Source of the DNA: an uncultured Lachnospiraceae bacterium
Lineage (GTDB): Bacteria > Bacillota > Clostridia > Lachnospirales > Lachnospiraceae
DNA: 10,411 nt
Assembly: GCA_902766845.1 (NCBI GenBank)
Contig: CACXFD010000188.1
Coordinates: 1 to 10,411 of the forward strand
Direction of reading: 5' to 3'
Shown here: positions 1-6,825 of the stretch, piece by piece
Layout: each line of letters begins with the position of its first letter
How positions within the stretch are numbered: position 1 is the first letter of the stretch
The notes under the pieces: model-generated
Database searches by the model: none
Told to the model about the DNA's origin: nothing
Seen by the model: only the letters and a program-made list of their open reading frames with translations
Position numbers and translations under genes: made by a program

Positions 1-483
1 GCGCAGATGGGCTGGGTCTGGTCGGTCCAGTTCCCGATGATGGCGATCCGCGACATGGCGCCGGATGAGGATGAATTCATGCGCGTCTTCCGCATCGTCT
101 TTGCGACGGCCGGCAAGAACCAGTTCATCGAGCCGTTCGCGAAGGAAGGGCTGCGCGCGCATCTGGGCGTGCCGCACTGGGTGGATGACAACGACGGCCG
201 TCTGCTGGGCTCCTATATCATGTACATGCTGGATGTGCAGCAGGTGCCGTATGAGATGGAGCGCTGGACCGAGGAGGAGACCTGGATCCGGCTGAAGACC
301 GAAGACTTCACCGCGCGCTATGAGATGGCCCCGTTCGATGAGCTCGTGGACGCCTACGAGGCGCAGTGGAACGGCGCGGCCAAGACGCTGGTCTCGCCTG
401 AATGGTCCTGCGTGATCGAGGGCCGGGACGAGGAAGATATGCTGATCAAGGTCATCCGCAAAGAAGACCTGAGAATGGTGTAA
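1..483 (+). CDS. Unrecognised protein, C-terminal part, first gene of GcvT-like/SDR run
   Basis: The reading frame is open from the first base of the window. The first ATG is at position 7, but only six bases precede it, so a ribosome binding site cannot be judged and the gene may well begin upstream. About 160 residues are visible. They are rich in Trp, Met and acidic residues, with no signal peptide or membrane segment. Notable stretches are WVWSVQFP near the visible start, HWVDDNDGRLLGSYIMYMLD around residues 57-76, and SPEWSCVIEG with a single Cys near residue 135. The family is not recognised; a distant relation to small hydrolase or sensor domains is possible but unsupported. The TAA stop at 481-483 is followed at once by a strong AAAGGAGG site and the next start 12 nt away, so it is almost certainly co-transcribed with the GcvT-like gene and may be its functional partner. 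Confidence 0.7.
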   Translation, partial: AQMGWVWSVQFPMMAIRDMAPDEDEFMRVFRIVFATAGKNQFIEPFAKEGLRAHLGVPHWVDDNDGRLLGSYIMYMLDVQQVPYEMERWTEEETWIRLKTEDFTARYEMAPFDELVDAYEAQWNGAAKTLVSPEWSCVIEGRDEEDMLIKVIRKEDLRMV

Positions 484-495
484 AGGAGGAGGAAC

Positions 496-1485
496 ATGCT
501 CTTTAAAGAAGATCGGAGAGCCCGCCGGGACGCCGAGACCATTCGCAAGTCCGTGGGCTGGTATATGTGGACGCATGACCTGGTCGAAGTGACCGGGCCG
601 GACGCGCTTGCGCTGCTGCAGAAGCTCTTCGTGAGCGATCTTTCGAAGGTGCCGGCCGGCCGGACCAAGTATACGGCCATGCTGAACGAGGACGGTGAGA
701 TCCTGGACGATGTGATCGTCATGCACATGCGGGACGGCGTTTACTGGGTCTCGTCCCTGTACGGGCCGCGGTTCATCGACTGGGCCGGTGCGCACGCGGA
801 CGGGCAGGACGTGCAGATCCGTCTGATCACGTATGAGCACGATATGATCGCGGTGCAGGGCCCCGAGACGCCGGCCGCCATGGAGCGCCTGGTCGGGGAC
901 GCCGCGTCCGGTATGAAGCGCTTTGCCGTCAGGGAGGCGAAGATCGGCGATGCGCCGGTGTGGCTGCACCGCTCGGGCTTTACCGGAGAGAACGGCTTCG
1001 AGATCTACTGCGCTCCGGAGCAGACGCCGCAGGTGAAGGAAGCGGTCTCCGCGGCCGTGGAAGCGGCCGGAGGACAGCAGATCTATACGCTCGAGGTCTA
1101 TGTCCGCTCCGTCCCGATGGAGAAGGGCTTTGCCCTCAAACAGGATTATAAACACATGAGCCCGTTTGAATGCGGCCTGGGCTGGACCGTGTCCGAAGAA
1201 AAGGATTTCATCGGCAAGGAAGCCGCGCTGAAGATCAAGGAGTCCCCGCGCTTTCAGATGGTCGGGCTGGAGTTCGAACGCGAGTCCACCGAAGACATCT
1301 CGATCTGGGAAAAGGTCTATCTGTACGGCGTCGAGGTCGGACGCTGCGCGCAGGCGATCTACGGATATACGGTAGACAAAAACATCGGCTTCGCGAACAT
1401 CCGCGCGGGCATTCCGGAGGGGACGCGGGTCACCGTGGGTCCTAACGGGTCGCCGGCCGTGGTCGTAAGCAAGGTCTTCTGCTGA
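496..1485 (+). CDS. GcvT/T-protein-family folate-dependent (amino)methyltransferase, possible O- or S-demethylase
   Basis: This 329-residue cytosolic protein has the aminomethyltransferase (T-protein) fold. The family moves a one-carbon unit from a substrate to tetrahydrofolate. Visible hallmarks are the DGEILDD segment (residues 66-72), which holds the Asp position conserved in T-proteins. The RSGFTGENGFEI block (159-170) matches the family's R-[ST]-G-[YF]-T-G-E-x-G-[FY]-E signature. It also has P-x-E-C-G-L-x-W (223-230), DFIGKEA (237-243), and a C-terminal beta-barrel segment with IGFANI (297-302). It is somewhat shorter than glycine-cleavage GcvT (about 360 residues). No gcvH or gcvP is nearby, so a role in glycine cleavage is unlikely. 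Related stand-alone members include LigM/DesA-type O-demethylases and DMSP demethylase, and the neighbouring dehydrogenase fits a catabolic module. The substrate is unknown. The start at 496 is set by AAAGGAGGAGG just upstream. The TGA stop is 13 nt before the SDR gene. Confidence 0.85.
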   Translation: MLFKEDRRARRDAETIRKSVGWYMWTHDLVEVTGPDALALLQKLFVSDLSKVPAGRTKYTAMLNEDGEILDDVIVMHMRDGVYWVSSLYGPRFIDWAGAHADGQDVQIRLITYEHDMIAVQGPETPAAMERLVGDAASGMKRFAVREAKIGDAPVWLHRSGFTGENGFEIYCAPEQTPQVKEAVSAAVEAAGGQQIYTLEVYVRSVPMEKGFALKQDYKHMSPFECGLGWTVSEEKDFIGKEAALKIKESPRFQMVGLEFERESTEDISIWEKVYLYGVEVGRCAQAIYGYTVDKNIGFANIRAGIPEGTRVTVGPNGSPAVVVSKVFC

Positions 1486-1498
1486 AAGGAGGTCCGTT

Positions 1499-2260
1499 AT
1501 GGGAAGAATGGAGGGGAAAGTCTGCATCGTGACCGGCGCGTCGGCCGGGATCGGCCGGGCCACCGCAGTGCTGTTCGCGCAGGAAGGCGCCACAGTGCTG
1601 GCCTGCGCGCGGCGGGAGGAGCTGCTGAAGGAGCTGTGTGAAGAATGCGCGGACCTGCCCGGACGCGTGGAATACTGCGTGACGGACGTCGGGGACCCGG
1701 AGGCGGTCAGAAAGATGGTGGCCTGCGCGGTCAGCCGGTTCGGCCGGCTGGACGCGGCCGTCAACGACGCGGGCGTCATGGATGACAACACGGCCATCGC
1801 CGATATGTCGGACGAGATGATGCAGCAGGTGTTCCGGACCAATACGTTTGGCCTGATGTACTGCCTGCGGGAGGAGTGCCGTCAGTTCCTGGCGCAGGGC
1901 GGCGGAGGGACCGTGGTCAATATCTGCTCCGTGGGCGCCTCGCACCAGACGGCCGGCGCGGCCTACTGCGCCAGCAAAGGTGCGGTGCTCGCGGTCACGA
2001 AGAATACCGCGTTCATGTATATGGATGAGGGGATCCGCTGCAACGCGATCTCGCCGGGCGGCGTGGTCACGGACATCCCGCTGGTCATGCCTCCGTCCGA
2101 TGAATTCGGCTTCGGACGCACGGGCAAGCTGCTGGACTTCTCCGGCGAGCTCGCAATGCCCGAGGACCTGGCGGACGCGATCCTGTTCCTCGCGAGCGAC
2201 CAGTCCCGCTACGTGAACGGCGAGGAGATCAAGTGCGACGGAGGCTGGACCTGCTTCTGA
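1499..2260 (+). CDS. Short-chain dehydrogenase/reductase (SDR family, classical type)
   Basis: This 253-residue NAD(P)-dependent oxidoreductase has a Rossmann fold. The cofactor-binding motif TGASAGIG is at residues 12-19. The motif usually read NNAG appears as NDAG at 89-92, a mild deviation. The catalytic residues are Ser144, Tyr156 and Lys160 in YCASK, with normal spacing, and a PGGVVTD segment follows. The C-terminus EEIKCDGGWTCF matches the classical V-D-G-G ending. Length is typical of 3-oxoacyl-ACP-reductase-like and alcohol or hydroxysteroid dehydrogenase members, but motifs do not identify the substrate. The start is supported by AAAGGAGG at 1485-1492, which overlaps the stop of the preceding gene. 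Position in the run suggests it oxidises or reduces the product of the GcvT-like enzyme. A housekeeping fatty-acid FabG role is less likely because no fatty-acid genes are adjacent. Confidence 0.92.
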   Translation: MGRMEGKVCIVTGASAGIGRATAVLFAQEGATVLACARREELLKELCEECADLPGRVEYCVTDVGDPEAVRKMVACAVSRFGRLDAAVNDAGVMDDNTAIADMSDEMMQQVFRTNTFGLMYCLREECRQFLAQGGGGTVVNICSVGASHQTAGAAYCASKGAVLAVTKNTAFMYMDEGIRCNAISPGGVVTDIPLVMPPSDEFGFGRTGKLLDFSGELAMPEDLADAILFLASDQSRYVNGEEIKCDGGWTCF

Positions 2261-2298
2261 CAGGCTGCGGAGCCTTCCGGAGCATCACAAACGACAGC

Positions 2299-2331
2299 AT
2301 GCGGGACGGCCGTTTGGAGGCGGCCCCGCAT
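2299..2331 (+). terminator. Bulged hairpin after the SDR gene, possible weak terminator or mRNA end
   Basis: The left arm ATGCGGG pairs with CCCGCAT, and an inner GCCG/CGGC pairing is separated by a three-base bulge on the left arm. The hairpin starts 39 nt after the SDR stop. No T-run follows, so it may protect a 3' end or be a partial terminator rather than a strong intrinsic one. Confidence 0.3.
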
Positions 2332-2339
2332 CAGGCAGC

Positions 2340-2357
2340 ATCATGACCGGTCATGAT
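2340..2357. promoter_or_regulatory. 18-bp perfect palindrome, candidate operator before the 70-aa gene
   Basis: ATCATGACCGGTCATGAT reads identically on both strands over all 18 bases. It lies 34 nt before the start codon of the small gene and just upstream of its ribosome binding site. The half-site GTCAT recurs at 2360-2364 in the same leader. Perfect dyads of this length are typical of homodimeric repressor sites such as TetR, MarR or GntR types, but no regulator gene is in the window. I see no convincing -35/-10 pair overlapping it, so the promoter it would control is not defined. Confidence 0.45.
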
Positions 2358-2391
2358 CTGTCATACATCATAAAGACAGGAGGAAAACATC

Positions 2392-2604
2392 ATGGCATTC
2401 TCACTCGATTCCAAAGTCAAGGACATCCTGAAAGACCCCCGCGCGGCGGCCGTTCTCGACAAGTACGCGGAAGGCGCGTCCAAGAACCCTCAGATGAAGC
2501 TCGTGGGCGGACTGACGCTCCGCAAGCTGGCCAGCTTCCCGCAGTCGGCTTATCTGAAGCCCGTGCTGGACAAGCTGGATGAGGAACTGAAGGCGATCGA
2601 ATAA
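2392..2604 (+). CDS. Small 70-residue helical protein of unknown function
   Basis: This is a short soluble protein of 70 residues with no signal peptide, membrane segment or cysteine. It is Lys-, Leu- and Ala-rich and probably all-helical. A central segment reads DPRAAAVLDKYAEGASKNPQ (residues 15-34) and is followed by MKLVGGLTLRKLASFP. From memory, similar short modules (A-x-A-V-L-x-K-x-x-x-G-x-x-x-x-P) occur as tails on larger bacterial enzymes, so this may be a free-standing copy; that link is not verified. The start is well supported by AGGAGG at 2378-2383 with 8 nt spacing. It has a candidate operator upstream and a strong terminator 15 nt downstream, so it may be the last gene of the upstream run or a separately regulated single gene. 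Codon use and GC match the neighbours, and the clean ribosome binding site argues for a real gene. Confidence 0.8.
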   Translation: MAFSLDSKVKDILKDPRAAAVLDKYAEGASKNPQMKLVGGLTLRKLASFPQSAYLKPVLDKLDEELKAIE

Positions 2605-2618
2605 CGCCGGACCGCGAG

Positions 2619-2652
2619 GCGGAGGATCCACACCGGATCCTCCGCTTTTTTT
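2619..2652 (+). terminator. Strong intrinsic terminator after the 70-aa gene
   Basis: A perfect 11-bp stem, GCGGAGGATCC (2619-2629) with GGATCCTCCGC (2635-2645), has a 5-nt loop and is followed directly by seven T residues (2646-2652). This is a textbook rho-independent terminator on the plus strand. It separates the upstream module from the CotH gene. Confidence 0.93.
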
Positions 2653-2687
2653 GTATGAAAAGCGGGAAAAACGCGCAAAAGGCGCTA

Positions 2688-2715
2688 TACTTTTTATCGC
2701 AGGGAATGCTATAAT
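2688..2715 (+). promoter_or_regulatory. Extended -10 promoter for the CotH gene
   Basis: A perfect TATAAT at 2710-2715 is preceded by TG one base upstream (TGcTATAAT), an extended -10 element. The region 16-18 nt upstream has no good TTGACA match (best is TACTTT at 2688-2693), which fits promoters that rely on the extended -10. A second TATACT lies at 2686-2691 but lacks any -35. Transcription would begin near 2722, leaving a leader of about 75 nt before the ATG at 2799. Confidence 0.65.
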
Positions 2716-2798
2716 GCTTTCTGAACAGACACTCGCTCCGATCGGTTCCATCGTATCGGCAGACACGGAACAGAAAAGCAAAAAGGAACGGTGCAGAC

Positions 2799-5552
2799 AT
2801 GAGGATGGAACGAGCTCGTACCTGGATGGCGGCCCTGGTCTTCGCATGCCTCACCGTGATCGCGGCGCTGTGCTCGGCCGGTACCGCCTTCGCGGCTGAA
2901 GGAGATCGGGTGACGGTGGACAACGGGATCCCCGTCGTATATCTGAACATCGACGAATCACAGGGGACCATCGAGCAGATGATCGACAGCCCCCGCCACA
3001 CCGCTTTCTGCTACGGGACCGTCAGCATCGAGGTGCCGGAGGGCTTCCGTTATACGGATTTCCCGGACCTTCCCTGCGAGAGCGTCACGGACCTCGCGAT
3101 GAGCATCCGGGGCCGCGGCAATTCCACCTGGCAGCAGTCGCCGAAAAAACCCTTCAAGATCAAACTGGATAAAAAGACGGACATCTTCGGGCTTGGGAAG
3201 AACAAGCACTGGGTCCTGCTCGCGAACTGGTTCGATTCGACGCTGATCAAGGACCGGATCTCCGGCTGGCTCGGCGATGAACTGGGCTTTGCGTTCACGC
3301 CCCGCGGCGTGCCGGTGGACGTGGTGCTGACCGGTGAGGAGTACGGGTCGCATTACCTGGGCTCCTATTATCTGAGCGAGAACGTCCGCGTGGACGAAAA
3401 CCGGCTCGAGATCGCGGAGCTGGAAGAAGGCGATACGGATCCGGATATCATCACCGGCGGGTACTTGATTCAGAACGGCGTGCAGGTGGACGCCGGGTCG
3501 CCGGACCGGTTCTATACGAGCCGCCATGCGAACTGGGCCACGCATACGCCGTCCTTTGACCCGGAGGACAACGCCGCTCTCGGGGACGGCAGCGCGGAGG
3601 ACGAGGCCCGTGAAGGAGAAGAGTCGTTTGCGGGCGCGGAGCTCGGTGACGGATACGTGAACCCCGCGCAGCAGCAGTATATCCAGGACTATATCCAGCA
3701 TTTCGAGGACGTGCTGTTCGAGGAAGGCACGGCCTACCGTGACCTGATGGACGTGGACAATGCGGCCCTGTACTGGCTCGTCAACATCGCGACGGTCAAC
3801 GGCGACGGCTTTGCGACCGGCAGCACATACCTGTACAAGGACCGAGATACGTCGGACGGGCCGGCCAAACTGCTCTGGGGGCCGCTCTGGGATTTCGACT
3901 TTGCCTGGGGCCACCGTATCTATTATACCGGCTTCGAATACGGGCATTTATGGTCCAAGCCGATGCTGTACGATAAAGGCGAGGGCGGCTTCGTGGAATC
4001 GGTCCATCGTCAGTGGCCGGCCGTACGGGACGCGCTGGAGCGGATGATCGAGGACGGCGGCCTGATCGATCGGTACCGCGAAGAGACACGCGCTTCGGCC
4101 GTCGCCAACGCGGAGCTTTTGCATCCGGGGAATGAATTCAATTATGACACGGAGATCGATACGCTCAAGACCTGGATCCGGAACCGGATCGACTGGGTGG
4201 ACGCGCACTTTTCCGAGATCGATGACCTGATCCACCGGGTCGTATACATCGTGGACGGCGAGGTCTTCCGGACGGACTTCAAGTCCGCCGAAGAGTCGTT
4301 TCTGGAAGAAGCGGAGATCGCACCGGAAAAAGAGGGATACATCTTCCTCGGCTGGACCGATGAAGAGGGAAATACGATCGACGCGAACCGGAAGATCACG
4401 CAGGATCTGACGGCCACCGCGCAGTATATTTCGGAGGAGGAAGCCACCCGCGGCGAGGACATCGCGATGGTAAAGGACAGCGATATCCTGGTCTACAGCT
4501 ATTACCTGCGCGGCTATCAGATCCCGTACGAGGTCATCCCGACCGACGCGCAGGACAAACGTGTGACCTGGACGTCGTCCGATGAGGATTACGCCACGGT
4601 GGATGAGAACGGCATGATCTCCTTCAGCGGGGAAGGGCAGGTCACGGTGACCGGCACGCTCGCCTCCGGCCGGAGCCGCACGTTTACGCTGACCGTGACC
4701 AAAGAACCGTTTGGGAACGCGGAGGCGATCTTCCCGGAGCAGGAAGAGATCCGCATGACGGTCGGGCAGCAGAGTGCCTGTCCGGTCCGTACGGAGCCGT
4801 CTCCGGTGTCTTTCACCGACTGTTTTTACGAGCCGGAGGATCAGAGCGTCGTGACCGCGGGAGAATGCGGCGTGCTGACCGCGGTGGGCCCGGGCCGGAC
4901 CGTCGTGCACATCCGCGCGGTCAGCCGCGATTCGGCCTGGAACGAGGCGGAGATCGAAACGCAGGTGACCGTGATCGTGACCGAGCCGCAGCCGGCCGTC
5001 TATGAGGTCACGGAAGACACGGCCGCGGAGTGGACGCGCGGCAGCGGGACCGGCCTTGTGATCACGGTCAAGCGCGATCCGGATGACGAGACCTGCTTTG
5101 ACCACTTTACCGGCGTGACCTTGGACGGGAATGTTCTGACGGCGGATGGCGACTATACCGCGGTCCGCGGCAGCACGGTCGTGACCGTCTCGCCGCAGAC
5201 GCTGGAAGCGCTCCCGGACGGGGATCATGACGTAACGGTCACTTTCGATGACGGCGAAGCGCAGCTGACCGTCGGGATCCGGACCGCTTCGGAAGACGAG
5301 AGCGAGGGCTCCGATGAGAGCGGATCCGCGGACGGCGGGGAGACCGAGCCGTCCGGAGACGATGCCACGGAGCCGGATGAGAGCGGACAGGAGACCGAGC
5401 CGGCAAGCGAGCCGGATGAATCATCGGCGCCCGATGACGGCCGGACGGCCCCGCCCGGCACCGGAGATCCGAACCATGCGTGGCTGTGGGCCGCACTGGC
5501 CGCGGCGGCTGCCGCGGCAGCCGTGACGGCCGCAAGGCGCCGGAAGATCTGA
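2799..5552 (+). CDS. Secreted CotH-kinase surface protein with InlB-type, Ig-like and X2-like modules and a sortase-like C-terminus
   Basis: This 917-residue exported protein starts with a basic, hydrophobic signal peptide (residues 1-33, cleavage near AFA-AEG). The CotH kinase domain spans roughly 95-460. It includes GRGNSTW (104-110), KKPFKIKL, WVLLANWFD, the YGSHYLGSYYLSENVRVDENRLEI strand region, and LWDFDFAWG near 363-371, the acidic signature of the family. CotH proteins are atypical protein kinases known from spore coats; many bacterial members are cell-surface proteins. Next come a Listeria-Bacteroides/InlB B-type repeat (about 481-555), two Ig-like BIG2-type domains (about 570-640 and 650-730), and an X2-like module (about 735-830). 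A Ser/Glu/Asp-rich linker runs to about 884, followed by PPGTGD, an Ala-rich membrane segment and RRRKI. That end resembles a degenerate sortase signal. AAGGAA precedes the start; Met3 is an alternative. The protein target is unknown. Confidence 0.92.
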   Translation: MRMERARTWMAALVFACLTVIAALCSAGTAFAAEGDRVTVDNGIPVVYLNIDESQGTIEQMIDSPRHTAFCYGTVSIEVPEGFRYTDFPDLPCESVTDLAMSIRGRGNSTWQQSPKKPFKIKLDKKTDIFGLGKNKHWVLLANWFDSTLIKDRISGWLGDELGFAFTPRGVPVDVVLTGEEYGSHYLGSYYLSENVRVDENRLEIAELEEGDTDPDIITGGYLIQNGVQVDAGSPDRFYTSRHANWATHTPSFDPEDNAALGDGSAEDEAREGEESFAGAELGDGYVNPAQQQYIQDYIQHFEDVLFEEGTAYRDLMDVDNAALYWLVNIATVNGDGFATGSTYLYKDRDTSDGPAKLLWGPLWDFDFAWGHRIYYTGFEYGHLWSKPMLYDKGEGGFVESVHRQWPAVRDALERMIEDGGLIDRYREETRASAVANAELLHPGNEFNYDTEIDTLKTWIRNRIDWVDAHFSEIDDLIHRVVYIVDGEVFRTDFKSAEESFLEEAEIAPEKEGYIFLGWTDEEGNTIDANRKITQDLTATAQYISEEEATRGEDIAMVKDSDILVYSYYLRGYQIPYEVIPTDAQDKRVTWTSSDEDYATVDENGMISFSGEGQVTVTGTLASGRSRTFTLTVTKEPFGNAEAIFPEQEEIRMTVGQQSACPVRTEPSPVSFTDCFYEPEDQSVVTAGECGVLTAVGPGRTVVHIRAVSRDSAWNEAEIETQVTVIVTEPQPAVYEVTEDTAAEWTRGSGTGLVITVKRDPDDETCFDHFTGVTLDGNVLTADGDYTAVRGSTVVTVSPQTLEALPDGDHDVTVTFDDGEAQLTVGIRTASEDESEGSDESGSADGGETEPSGDDATEPDESGQETEPASEPDESSAPDDGRTAPPGTGDPNHAWLWAALAAAAAAAAVTAARRRKI

Positions 5553-5599
5553 CGGCGGCGTACCGGACAGGAAATTCATGACAAGGAGGGAAGAGGGCT

Positions 5600-6733
5600 A
5601 TGATGCGTTTATCATCCGATCTCGGAGGCGGTTTCATTCTGTATGACGATCCGGCTCTGGAAATTGAGGGCAGCCTGATCCTGTACGGACTCGGCGTGCT
5701 GACCCTGGTCCTGTTGCTGTGGTCGGCCGCGCAGAATCCGCAGGCCTTTGCGGTCTCGCTGTTCTGCCTGCTGGTGGGACTGTTCTTCCGGGTCTTTTTC
5801 GTCGGGGACGGAGCGCCGTATTTCCTGGGCTGTCTGTCGCTCCCGTTCTTTACCTACTTCATCGTTTCGTCGGCTTACACGCTCGTCGGGAACGCGGGCC
5901 AGATGGGGCTGCTCGTCTGGGCCGTCAGCGGGTTTTATGTGGTGGGCGCCGGCCTGATGCTGTACGGGTCGCTGCTTGCGGATCACGAAGGCGTGATGGC
6001 CTGCTTCATCGTGATCATCGGCGCGATGGCGTGGTTCGGATCCCTGTTCCAGCACAGCTTTTCGGCGATGGAGCACGGCGTCCTGTATTATGCGGTGCGG
6101 ATCGTCACGATCATCGCGCTCGTCTGGATGGTCTATAACCTGGTCATGTTCGTGCGCGACTTGGGAAAAGGGCGCGTGAAAGGGCAGGTGACGCTCGTCA
6201 ACCTGGCGCTTGCCGCGATCGGCCTGATCCCGCTGCTGTGCGTGCGCCTGCTCGGGAGCATAGGGCATTCTCGGAAATGGATGGTCCTGGCCGCGCTCCT
6301 CGTGCTGGCGGCGTACGGCCTCGCCGCGTGGGGCGGCCGGAAACTGGCAGCGTCCCGGGTCAAGGGTATTGAAGGCGGGGCGGAAGCCGTGCTGGCGCCG
6401 ACCGTTCTGTGCCTGATCCATTATTTCGCGAACGGTGCGGTCATGAACGTGGCTTCCGAGACGGTGGAGGCGGCCCTGCATACGGTGAACGCGCTTCCGA
6501 CCGCCGGGTTCATGGTCTCGGCGGCGGAGAATCTGATCGAGGCGTTTCGACGGCTGTTCAGCGGGGCGCTGTCCGGCCTGCTCGATCTGATCCTGCGCAT
6601 TTTCGATCGCAATGCGCCCTCGGTCACGATCGGCCCCATGACGACTGTGATCCTGATGAGCGTTCTGCTGGCAGCTGTCGTGGTCTTCTTCCCCGGATTT
6701 CTGGACCGGCTGGCCCGACGGGGCAGGCGGTAA
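5600..6733 (+). CDS. Multi-pass membrane protein of unknown function
   Basis: This 377-residue integral membrane protein has about eight or nine hydrophobic segments: near residues 25-42, 49-68, 75-95, 103-125, 132-150, 160-182, 197-215, 225-243, and a final one near 350-368. Between the last two is a longer stretch (about 255-345) with an amphipathic region, ENLIEAFRRLFSGALSGLLDLILRIFDR. The C-terminus is basic (RLARRGRR). There is no signal peptide and no recognisable transporter, kinase or protease motif. The start is at a double ATG (5600/5603) after AAGGAGG at 5583-5589. It begins 47 nt after the CotH stop with no terminator between them, so the two are probably co-transcribed. That suggests a role at the cell envelope, possibly with the CotH protein, but the function is not recognised. 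A long open frame on the opposite strand here is a composition artefact. Confidence 0.85.
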   Translation: MMRLSSDLGGGFILYDDPALEIEGSLILYGLGVLTLVLLLWSAAQNPQAFAVSLFCLLVGLFFRVFFVGDGAPYFLGCLSLPFFTYFIVSSAYTLVGNAGQMGLLVWAVSGFYVVGAGLMLYGSLLADHEGVMACFIVIIGAMAWFGSLFQHSFSAMEHGVLYYAVRIVTIIALVWMVYNLVMFVRDLGKGRVKGQVTLVNLALAAIGLIPLLCVRLLGSIGHSRKWMVLAALLVLAAYGLAAWGGRKLAASRVKGIEGGAEAVLAPTVLCLIHYFANGAVMNVASETVEAALHTVNALPTAGFMVSAAENLIEAFRRLFSGALSGLLDLILRIFDRNAPSVTIGPMTTVILMSVLLAAVVVFFPGFLDRLARRGRR

Positions 6734-6759
6734 AACGGCCGCCGGATGGGCGGGAACCA

Positions 6760-6788
6760 TTGAAAATCGCCTCTCGTTCTGGTATACT
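6760..6788 (+). promoter_or_regulatory. Near-consensus promoter for thyA
   Basis: The -35 is TTGAAA (6760-6765), the spacer is exactly 17 nt, and the -10 is TATACT (6783-6788) with an extended TGg just before it. It lies 27 nt after the membrane-protein stop and 37 nt before the thyA start. Transcription should begin near 6795, giving a leader of about 30 nt. This is the best sigma-A-type promoter in the window and probably drives thyA and dfrA together. Confidence 0.85.
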
Positions 6789-6825
6789 TTCAGAAAATGA
6801 GAACGGTCCGAAGGAGGTACGCTTC

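Noticed and set aside
3948..5228. Long minus-strand open frames opposite the CotH gene.
   Set aside because: They are Arg/Asp/Val-rich antisense artefacts of GC-rich codons; the plus strand has the signal peptide and domains.
5313..5402. Short DNA repeats (GATGAGAGCGGA and GAGACCGAGCCG, each twice).
   Set aside because: They arise from the low-complexity Ser/Glu/Asp linker of the CotH protein and do not form a regular tandem array.
5506..5523. 18-bp perfect palindrome CGGCTGCCGCGGCAGCCG inside the end of the CotH gene.
   Set aside because: It lies in an Ala-repeat coding stretch where GCC, GCG and GCA codons produce such symmetry by chance, and it has no promoter or gene boundary role.
5612..6760. 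382-residue open frame on the minus strand across the membrane-protein gene.
   Set aside because: The translation is rich in Arg, His, Gln and Asp with no fold-like pattern, whereas the plus-strand frame has clear membrane segments and a ribosome binding site. It is a GC-driven shadow.
6409..6825. In-frame upstream extension of thyA.
   Set aside because: It overlaps the membrane-protein gene and the thyA promoter, and its sequence is not ThyA-like. The ribosome binding site at 6811 supports the start at 6826.
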